Below, one piece after another: positions 1-4,905 of a stretch of 5,050 nucleotides of DNA (the stretch's first letter is position 1; the number at the start of each line of letters is the position of its first letter). The stretch spans positions 1 to 5,050 of the forward strand of contig JAEYRA010000107.1 in NCBI GenBank assembly GCA_023409755.1, given 5' to 3'. Source of the stretch: Bacillota bacterium (GTDB lineage Bacteria; Bacillota; Clostridia; Christensenellales; UMGS416). The notes under the pieces are model-generated. The model was given only the letters and a program-made list of their open reading frames with translations, did not search any database and had not been told where the DNA came from. Position numbers and translations under genes: made by a program.

Positions 1-23
1 GTCAGAGACCCTCGTTCCTATTG

Positions 24-96
24 TATAATAAACATTTGGCAGACATATGGTTTGAGCAACGTTTCATGACGGGTTCACAGTTTGTTCATAATAAAC
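24..96 (+). promoter_or_regulatory. Candidate promoter/operator region of the efflux operon
   Basis: Two -10-like hexamers are visible: TATAAT at 24-29 and CATAAT at 87-92. Each lies in a repeated ATAATAAAC (25-33 and 88-96). Neither has a good -35 at 16-18 bp: the first would sit at the window edge (GTCAGA, 1-6) and the second is about TTCATG (63-68). TTCA occurs at 63, 74 and 85, an exact 11-bp period of about one helical turn, with a weaker TTGA at 52. Such direct repeats are typical of OmpR-family response-regulator sites, and a weak -35 would fit an activated promoter. The regulator is not in the window. The true start point cannot be fixed by eye. Confidence 0.4.
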
Positions 97-118
97 CAGT
101 AGTCTGAGAACTGAACGT

Positions 119-136
119 CCGCGGGGCTGTCCGCGG
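119..136 (+). other. GC-rich stem-loop in the operon leader
   Basis: CCGCGG at 119-124 pairs with CCGCGG at 131-136 around the six-base loop GGCTGT, a 6-bp all-GC stem. The same bases form an 8-bp direct repeat, GTCCGCGG (117-124 and 129-136). The hairpin lies 30 bases before the adaptor start and leaves the ribosome site free. No T-run follows, so it does not look like an attenuator by itself. It could stabilise the 5' end of the mRNA or simply be a chance GC-rich structure. Confidence 0.35.
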
Positions 137-156
137 CCAAGGTTCTTTGCATAGTT

Positions 157-161
157 GGAGG
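157..161 (+). promoter_or_regulatory. Ribosome binding site fixing the adaptor start
   Basis: GGAGG lies five bases before the ATG at 167. This site decides the start: an in-frame TTG at 155 overlaps the Shine-Dalgarno bases and cannot use them, and the next ATG at 182 has only AAAAAAGAACG before it and would remove the basic residues preceding the membrane anchor. Confidence 0.8.
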
Positions 162-166
162 TTTTG

Positions 167-1732
167 ATGAAAAAAAGAACGATGAGACGAGTGGTCATCG
201 CCGTGTTGGCGGTGGCCGTTGTGGCGGCGGCTGCGCTGGCGCTGCGGCCGAGAGGCAGCGCGGCGACCGGCCAGCAATACAAGGCCGTGGACGTGGTGCG
301 CGGCGACCTGCAGGTGACGGTGCATGGCTCCGGCGCACTGGAGCCCATTGACACCCAGAACGTCCACGCCTCTGCCACAGGTAAGGCGCAGGCCGTGCTG
401 GTGGAGGACGGCGACACGGTGGTGAAAGGACAACCCATTGCCGTGCTGAAGGACGATGTCCTCGAGGACACGATTGCGGACCTGAAGGAGCAAATCGTGA
501 CCCAGGATGCCACCGTGGCTGCCACCATGGCCGGCACGGGCAGTAAAACACTCACCGCGCCCGTCAAGGGGCGGGTCAAAGCCGTGTTCACCGCCGAGGG
601 CGAGGACGTGCAGAGGGCCATGAGTGCCGACCAGGCGCTGCTGCTGCTCTCCACCGACGGGCGGATGAAGGTGGAGTTCACCCCCGCCGCCGGTGTCGCG
701 GTGGAGCCCGGCCAGCCGGTGAACGTGAAGATTGGCAAGAAGTCGGTCGACGGCTTTGTGCAGGACGTACCCGATGGAACGAACAAAACGGCCGTTGTGC
801 TCATCGAGGATGACAGCCTCGCCGCGGGTAAGGCCGCCCAGGTGGTGGCCGAGGACGGCACGGCGCTGGGCGAGGGCAAGCTCGCCGTCAACCGGCCCCT
901 GCTCATCACCGCCTACTCTGGCACGGTGGACCGCGTGTATGTGGAGGTGGGCGACGAGGTGAAGGCCGGCAAGCGGCTGGTGCGGCTGGATGGCGCCGTG
1001 CTGAACGCCAGCTACGAAGCCCAGTTGGTGAAACGCCAGCAGCTGCAGGATGACCTGGACGACGCCTACGCCGACCTAGCCGCGCTGACCATCACCGCGC
1101 CGTGCGACGGCGTGGTGTCCGGTCTCACAGTAAAGGAGGGCGACGCAGTGACCGACGGCATGGCGCTCTGCACGGTGCAGGACGTGTCGGGCTTCCAACT
1201 GGTGATTGCCGCTGACGAACTGGATGTGCCCTCCATCGCCGTGGGGCAGACGGCCACGGTGACCATAGACGCCCTGCCGGGCCAGACCGCCACTGCCACG
1301 GTCACCCGCATTTCGCCCCTGGGTGTCAAGGCCAACGACATCACGACCTATGACGTGACGCTGACGGTGGACGCCCCCGCTGGCGCGTTGGCCACGATGA
1401 CGGCCGCGGCTGACATCCTGACGAAGGAAAGCAAAAGCACCCTGCTGGTGCCGGTGGAGGCACTGGTGAACGAACAGGGGAAGACCTATGTGTGGGGCAC
1501 GCTGCCCGGCGACCTGGGTGTGACGGGCGACGCGAAACCCGCCGAGGGCCAGGAGCGTGAAAAAATCGAGGTGACAACCGGCCTTATCAACGACAGCCAG
1601 GTTGAGATACTGACCGGGCTTGCCGAGGGCGACACCGTGGCGGTACCGCTGACCCAGGGCGAGGGCATTGCCCAGTATTTTGGCGGGCAGGGCGGCGGCA
1701 TGGCCCCGGCCACCAGCGGGAGTGACCAGTGA
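167..1732 (+). CDS. HlyD/MacA-family efflux adaptor, membrane-anchored, apparently with two lipoyl modules
   Basis: This 521-aa protein is the adaptor (membrane fusion) subunit of the ABC efflux pump encoded by the next two genes, comparable in role to MacA or Bacillus YknX. Residues 1-8 are basic, and 9-26 form a hydrophobic Ala/Val/Leu anchor with no lipobox, so the rest should lie outside the membrane. Two successive adaptor modules are visible. The first has a lipoyl half at about 66-95 (VEDGDTVVKGQ), a short polar helix at about 98-122, a second half beginning LTAPVKGRV (129-137), then a barrel-like stretch. The second has SGTVDRVYVEVGDEVKAG (251-268), a helix at about 276-305, ITAPCDGVV (309-317), then a barrel-like stretch to about 390. 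A membrane-proximal-type region follows, and the C-terminus is Gly-rich. MacA and YknX are about 370-380 aa, so this one is about 140 residues longer. Family assignment is firm; the two-module reading is my inference. The substrate is unknown. Its stop shares one base with the next start. Confidence 0.9.
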   Translation: MKKRTMRRVVIAVLAVAVVAAAALALRPRGSAATGQQYKAVDVVRGDLQVTVHGSGALEPIDTQNVHASATGKAQAVLVEDGDTVVKGQPIAVLKDDVLEDTIADLKEQIVTQDATVAATMAGTGSKTLTAPVKGRVKAVFTAEGEDVQRAMSADQALLLLSTDGRMKVEFTPAAGVAVEPGQPVNVKIGKKSVDGFVQDVPDGTNKTAVVLIEDDSLAAGKAAQVVAEDGTALGEGKLAVNRPLLITAYSGTVDRVYVEVGDEVKAGKRLVRLDGAVLNASYEAQLVKRQQLQDDLDDAYADLAALTITAPCDGVVSGLTVKEGDAVTDGMALCTVQDVSGFQLVIAADELDVPSIAVGQTATVTIDALPGQTATATVTRISPLGVKANDITTYDVTLTVDAPAGALATMTAAADILTKESKSTLLVPVEALVNEQGKTYVWGTLPGDLGVTGDAKPAEGQEREKIEVTTGLINDSQVEILTGLAEGDTVAVPLTQGEGIAQYFGGQGGGMAPATSGSDQ

Positions 1733-2436
1733 TGAGCGCGACGATTGAACTCAAAGACGTGCGTAAAACCTACCGCATGGGCGACACGGAGGTGCGGGCG
1801 CTGGACGGCGTGTCCCTCTCCATTGCCGAGCGGGAGTTCGTGGCCATTGTGGGGCCATCGGGCAGCGGCAAGTCGACGCTGATGAACGTCATCGGCTGCC
1901 TGGACCTGCCCGACGGAGGACAGTACATCCTGGACGGGCAGGACATTACGACCTACAGCGAACGGCAGCTGGCCATCGTGCGCAACCGCAAAATCGGCTT
2001 CATCTTCCAGCAATTCAACCTTCTGCCGAAATTGACGGCACTGGAGAACGTGGAACTGCCGATGGTCTACCAGGGTGTGGGCAGCGGGGAACGGCGGGAA
2101 CGCGCCCTCGATGCCCTGAAACTGGTGGGCCTGGGTGACCGCGTCCACCACCGTCCGGCGGAGCTTTCCGGCGGGCAGCAGCAGCGGGTGGCCATCGCCC
2201 GGGCGCTGGGCACCCGGCCTTCCATCCTGCTGGCCGACGAACCCACCGGCAACCTGGACAGCCACTCCGGCCGGGAGATCATGGAGATCCTGAAAGGCCT
2301 GCACGCCGACGGCAACACGGTCGTGCTCATCACCCACGACAACAACGTGGCCGCCCAGGCCGGGCGTACCGTGCGCATCGCCGATGGGCAGCTGACCGAG
2401 GACAGCGCCGCCCCAAGGGAGGTGGCTCTGTCATGA
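1732..2436 (+). CDS. ABC transporter ATP-binding protein, MacB/LolD/YknY type
   Basis: This 234-aa cytoplasmic ATPase powers the efflux complex with the downstream permease. All catalytic motifs are present: Walker A GPSGSGKST (41-49), Q-loop around FQQFNLLP (92-99), signature LSGGQQQR (145-152), Walker B ILLADEP with catalytic Glu170 (165-171), D-loop NLD (174-176) and switch His202 in THD. FQQFNLLP and ADEPTGNLD are characteristic of the MacB/LolD/FtsE group, which couples ATP hydrolysis to movement of the extracytoplasmic domain rather than moving substrate through the membrane. Length is normal for a stand-alone subunit. I chose ATG 1732, which overlaps the adaptor stop by one base (TGATG). 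GTG at 1729 would add one residue and is also possible, since GGGAG (1718-1722) serves either. The C-terminus overlaps the permease start by four bases. Confidence 0.96.
   Translation: MSATIELKDVRKTYRMGDTEVRALDGVSLSIAEREFVAIVGPSGSGKSTLMNVIGCLDLPDGGQYILDGQDITTYSERQLAIVRNRKIGFIFQQFNLLPKLTALENVELPMVYQGVGSGERRERALDALKLVGLGDRVHHRPAELSGGQQQRVAIARALGTRPSILLADEPTGNLDSHSGREIMEILKGLHADGNTVVLITHDNNVAAQAGRTVRIADGQLTEDSAAPREVALS
2415..2422 (+). promoter_or_regulatory. Internal ribosome binding site for the permease
   Basis: AAGGGAGG lies inside the last codons of the ATPase gene, ten bases before the permease ATG at 2433. Together with the ATGA overlap it gives both translational coupling and independent initiation. 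It supports 2433 as the start. Confidence 0.7.
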
Positions 2437-3599
2437 AGTTCCTGCAGGCCGTCTCCATGGCCTTCAAGGCCCTGGCCCACAACAAGATGCGCTCGTTCCT
2501 CACGATGCTGGGCATCATCATCGGCGTGTTCGCCGTGAGCATGCTCATCTCCGTGGGGCAGGCCGCTACCGATTCGGTCACCTCCCAGATTCAGGGGTTG
2601 GGCTCCAACATGCTGATGGTCAGCATCACCGCCAAGAAACCCTACGAGATGACGCTGGATGACCTGACGGGCATGAAGGGACAGAATGGCATTGCCGGGG
2701 TATCGCCGCTGGTGGGCAAGACCGCCAACGCCAAGGCTGGCTCTGAGACTTACGCCACCAGCATTGAGGGCGTGACCCCCGATTACCTGGCCATCCGCTC
2801 CCTGTCGCTGGCTGCCGGCCGGCAAGTCACCCAGTCCGACCTTGACCACCGCAGCGCAGTGGCGGTCATCGGCACCGAGGTGTGCGACGAACTCTTCGGC
2901 ACGCGGGACGTGGTGGGCCAAAGCGTCACCCTACTGGGGCGGCAGTTTACCATCGTGGGCGTGCTGACTGAGAAGGGCAGCGCCGCCGGCATGTCCAACG
3001 ACAACCGGGTCGTCATTCCCTTCACCACGGCACAGCGCCTGCTGCAGAGCACGAAGATCAGCCAGTTCTTCGTGTCCACCACCTCCGCCGACACGGTGAA
3101 CGAGGCCCAGAGCAGCTTACTGCAGTTCCTCTCCCACCGCTTCAGCGACGAGGACGACTACCGGGTGTTCAACCAGTCCGACATCCTGGACGCGCTGTCC
3201 ACCGTCACCGGCACGCTCACGGCGATGCTCGGCGGCATTGCCGGCATCTCGCTGCTCGTTGGGGGCATCGGCATCATGAACATCATGCTGGTGTCGGTGA
3301 GCGAGCGCACGCGGGAGATCGGCATTCGCAAGGCCATCGGTGCCCAGCGCAGCGACATCCTCTCTCAGTTCCTCATTGAGGCGCTGGTCATCTCCCTCAT
3401 CGGCGGGCTCATCGGCCTGGGGCTGGCCACAGCCGGCGTGGCCGTCATGGGCAGCCTCATGGGGCTGACCGCCGGCCTGCAGCCGGTCACGGCAATCCTC
3501 GCCATCGGCTTCTCCATGGCTGTTGGTGTGGTGTTTGGCAGCTACCCGGCCAACCGGGCGTCGAAACTGCGGCCCATTGAGGCTTTACGCTACGAATGA
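2433..3599 (+). CDS. FtsX/MacB-type ABC transporter permease
   Basis: This 388-aa membrane protein is the partner of the ATPase encoded just upstream. The N-terminus has the family motif NKMRSFLTMLGIIIGV (17-32) leading into membrane helix 1 (about 22-43). Residues about 45-260 form the large extracytoplasmic MacB_PCD-type domain that should contact the adaptor. Three more helices follow at about 263-289, 314-339 and 350-371, giving the four-helix topology of the family. The conserved cytoplasmic coupling segment SERTREIGIRKAIGA is at 290-304, and the typical C-terminus PANRASKLRPIEALRYE ends the protein. E. coli MacB fuses ATPase and permease in one chain; here they are separate, as in Bacillus YknY/YknZ. 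The gene overlaps the ATPase by ATGA and is followed by hairpins, so it closes the operon. The substrate cannot be inferred; known relatives export macrolides, toxins or peptides or confer resistance to them. Confidence 0.95.
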   Translation: MKFLQAVSMAFKALAHNKMRSFLTMLGIIIGVFAVSMLISVGQAATDSVTSQIQGLGSNMLMVSITAKKPYEMTLDDLTGMKGQNGIAGVSPLVGKTANAKAGSETYATSIEGVTPDYLAIRSLSLAAGRQVTQSDLDHRSAVAVIGTEVCDELFGTRDVVGQSVTLLGRQFTIVGVLTEKGSAAGMSNDNRVVIPFTTAQRLLQSTKISQFFVSTTSADTVNEAQSSLLQFLSHRFSDEDDYRVFNQSDILDALSTVTGTLTAMLGGIAGISLLVGGIGIMNIMLVSVSERTREIGIRKAIGAQRSDILSQFLIEALVISLIGGLIGLGLATAGVAVMGSLMGLTAGLQPVTAILAIGFSMAVGVVFGSYPANRASKLRPIEALRYE

Positions 3600-3603
3600 C
3601 ACG

Positions 3604-3629
3604 TCGACAAGGCGCTTGCGCCTTGTCGA
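3604..3629 (+). other. Perfect 11-bp stem-loop just after the permease stop
   Basis: TCGACAAGGCG (3604-3614) is the exact reverse complement of CGCCTTGTCGA (3619-3629), closed by a CTTG tetraloop, a sequence known to give stable RNA hairpins. It begins four bases after the stop codon. It is not followed by a T-run, so it is unlikely to terminate alone. A role in protecting the 3' end of the operon mRNA, or in assisting the terminator 30 bases on, is more likely. Confidence 0.65.
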
Positions 3630-3655
3630 GTAGGACGGCTTGTTCTAGCTACACA

Positions 3656-3691
3656 AGATCGCCCGGCGTACACGCCGCCGGGCGATTTCTT
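3656..3691 (+). terminator. Intrinsic terminator of the efflux operon
   Basis: ATCGCCCGGCG (3658-3668) pairs perfectly with CGCCGGGCGAT (3676-3686) around the seven-base loop TACACGC, an 11-bp GC-rich stem. TTCTT (3687-3691) follows directly, making a T-rich tail with the stem's final T. A G-U and an A-U pair extend the base to 3656. It lies 56 bases past the permease stop and is the natural end of the three-gene transcript. Confidence 0.85.
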
Positions 3692-3922
3692 GGTATATGG
3701 CGCTCATTCCAGCTTTTCCGAAGGAACGGTTTCGCCTGCGGGCGGGTGCGCTGCGGTGTTTATGCTATTTTTTGGGTTCCTCCCGCCGAATGAATCGGCG
3801 GTCGGTTCAATGCTCAATTTCTCATGCAGGGTTTACTGACAGTATGAGAGGCCGGGTGACCATCAATGTCATTATGCAAGGGCTGAATCAATCTAGCTCG
3901 TACTTAATGCAGATTGCCATGA
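3692..3922. other. Intergenic stretch with no credible gene
   Basis: Between the operon terminator and the methyltransferase promoter I find no supported coding region. Open frames exist (for example 3697-3951) but lack a ribosome site and resemble no protein family I recognise. Composition changes across the stretch: GC-rich up to about 3810, clearly more AT-rich from about 3850. A run of six T (3768-3773) has no stem directly before it. TCTCAT (3820-3825) and ATGAGA (3844-3849) form a weak six-base inverted repeat with an 18-base spacer. Confidence 0.6.
3783..3801. other. Small GC-rich stem-loop in the intergenic stretch
   Basis: CCGCCGA (3783-3789) pairs with TCGGCGG (3795-3801) around the five-base loop ATGAA. 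There is no T-run on either side in the direction needed for a terminator. It sits close to where the base composition changes. Function unknown; it could be a protein-binding palindrome, part of a non-coding transcript, or chance. Confidence 0.4.
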
Positions 3923-3952
3923 TTGCTTTATATGCATTTTGCATTATATAAT
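3923..3952 (+). promoter_or_regulatory. Sigma-A-like promoter for the methyltransferase gene
   Basis: TTGCTT (3923-3928) and a consensus TATAAT (3947-3952) are separated by 18 bp, within an AT-rich stretch. Transcription would begin near 3959, giving a leader of about 60 bases before the ATG at 4022. An alternative -35, TTGCCA at 3914-3919, is too far from this -10. The surrounding AT-richness makes chance -10 matches easier, so the call is moderate. Confidence 0.6.
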
Positions 3953-3966
3953 AATATCAATAATGC
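3941..3966. promoter_or_regulatory. Inverted repeat overlapping the methyltransferase promoter
   Basis: GCATTAT (3941-3947) is the reverse complement of ATAATGC (3960-3966), with a 12-base spacer holding most of the -10 hexamer and the expected start point. The half-site centres are 19 bp apart, just under two helical turns, so a dimeric repressor could bind one face of the DNA here. A shorter palindrome, ATGCA-TTT-TGCAT (3932-3944), overlaps its left half. No regulator gene lies in the window; AT-rich sequence yields such repeats by chance fairly often. Confidence 0.35.
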
Positions 3967-4021
3967 GATCTGAATTGCCACTAGTGTTCACAGGACTTAT
4001 GACATTCATGGAGGGTGTTTG

Positions 4022-4783
4022 ATGGACATTGTTAAGCACAATCAAAAAGCATGGAATTGTGAAGTTGAAAATGGAAATGACGCAACAATTCCAGTTTCAA
4101 TAGATGATATAGAAGAAGCTCGGAATGGTGAATGGTCGTTGTTTCTGTCTATACCGTATGAATGGCTTGGGGACGTAAGAAACAAAGACATATTGTGCTT
4201 AGCATCCGGTGGAGGTCAACAAGGTCCAATCTTGGCGGCCGCAGGTTCGAATGTTACTGTATTTGATAATTCTCCTGCACAACTTCACCAAGATGAAATC
4301 GTGGCAAAAAATAATAATCTATTGATTCATCTTGAACAGGGTGATATGCGTGATCTTTCAGCTTTTTCTGACAGTTCTTTTGATATTATCATACAACCAA
4401 TTTCAAATCATTTTGTCGATGAAGTGCAAAGTGTTTGGAAAGAGTGTTACAGGGTATTAAAAAGTGAAGGCGTCTTGATTGCAACGTTCTGGAATCCTAT
4501 CAACTACCTTTTTGATATAGATAAGTGGAATCATAGCAAAGAATTAGTTGTACGCTACAAAATACCGTATTCGGACATGAACCAATTACCCAAAGAACGT
4601 TTAAGTGACTACATATCCAACAACGAGCCTCTAGAGTTTGGGCATTCACTTGAAAGTCAAATCGGTGGACAGATTAAGGCAGGGTTTCTTATAGGAGGAT
4701 TCATTGAATCCAGCTTTGAAAACGATTTGCTAACATCAATTATAGACACAGTGATTACAACAAAGGCAATTAAGCCATTATAG
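4022..4783 (+). CDS. Class I SAM-dependent methyltransferase
   Basis: This 253-aa soluble protein should transfer a methyl group from S-adenosylmethionine to an unidentified acceptor. The Rossmann motifs are clear: motif I ILCLASGGGQQG (57-68), the acidic end of strand beta-2 in TVFDNSP (Asp82), motif II GDMRDL (107-112), and strand beta-4 FDIIIQPISNHF (120-131), followed by RVLKSEGVLIA (144-154). The N-terminal segment with TIPVS and ARNGEW (33-38) and the C-terminal QIGGQ...GF with TKAIKP match a widespread but poorly characterised bacterial methyltransferase family as I remember it, so the gene looks full length. ATG 4022 is chosen because GGAGGG (4010-4015) lies six bases before it; TTG at 4019 is less likely. 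Codon use is strongly AT-rich, unlike the operon upstream: one sampled row (4381-4440) has 18 G+C in 60, against 43 in 60 at 2341-2400. This suggests horizontal acquisition. Small-molecule methylation, including drug modification, is possible but not shown. Confidence 0.88.
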   Translation: MDIVKHNQKAWNCEVENGNDATIPVSIDDIEEARNGEWSLFLSIPYEWLGDVRNKDILCLASGGGQQGPILAAAGSNVTVFDNSPAQLHQDEIVAKNNNLLIHLEQGDMRDLSAFSDSSFDIIIQPISNHFVDEVQSVWKECYRVLKSEGVLIATFWNPINYLFDIDKWNHSKELVVRYKIPYSDMNQLPKERLSDYISNNEPLEFGHSLESQIGGQIKAGFLIGGFIESSFENDLLTSIIDTVITTKAIKPL

Positions 4784-4833
4784 AAATACATGCATTATGA
4801 CCATGCTGATAAGGTTGTAGCTACCCGTCCGAC

Positions 4834-4862
4834 TTGCCAGCGTCCCGAAAAAGCGTTACAAT
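4834..4862 (+). promoter_or_regulatory. Sigma-A-like promoter for the flavin reductase-like gene
   Basis: TTGCCA (4834-4839) and TACAAT (4857-4862) are separated by exactly 17 bp, close to consensus on both boxes. Transcription would start near 4869, giving a leader of about 37 bases to the ATG at 4906. No terminator is visible between the methyltransferase stop and this promoter, so some read-through from upstream is possible. Confidence 0.75.
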
Positions 4863-4905
4863 GGCAGACAATAAGAACATTTGTTTCCAATGGAGGATAT
4901 TGCGC

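Noticed and set aside
155..157. TTG as the adaptor start codon
   Set aside because: It overlaps the GGAGG ribosome site that serves the ATG at 167, and would add four residues before the basic N-terminus without reason.
64..909. 281-codon open frame on the minus strand across the adaptor gene
   Set aside because: It is antisense to a clear HlyD-family gene in high-GC DNA, where long antisense frames are common. The translation is Ser/Thr/Ala-rich low-complexity sequence with no recognisable domain.
732..962. 76-codon plus-strand frame inside the adaptor
   Set aside because: It is an out-of-frame reading of the adaptor gene, rich in Arg, Ser and Trp, with no ribosome site.
1486..2337. 283-codon minus-strand open frame across the adaptor end and ATPase
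   Set aside because: It is antisense to an ATPase with every catalytic motif. It is His/Gln-rich, as expected from a mirrored GC-rich frame, and has no family match I recognise.
2067..2921. 284-codon minus-strand open frame across the ATPase and permease
   Set aside because: Antisense to two well-supported genes, with no ribosome site or domain signature.
3768..3773. Run of six T as a second terminator
   Set aside because: No stable stem ends directly before it, and the stem at 3783-3801 lies after it, so it lacks terminator geometry on the plus strand.
3596..3793. 65-codon plus-strand frame starting at the permease stop
   Set aside because: It runs straight through both hairpins, including the terminator, and lacks a good ribosome site or a recognisable product.
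3697..3951. 84-codon plus-strand frame with a hydrophobic C-terminus
   Set aside because: There is no Shine-Dalgarno sequence before its ATG. It begins right after a terminator, spans the composition change, and its last codons are the methyltransferase promoter. A short membrane peptide cannot be fully excluded, but nothing supports it.
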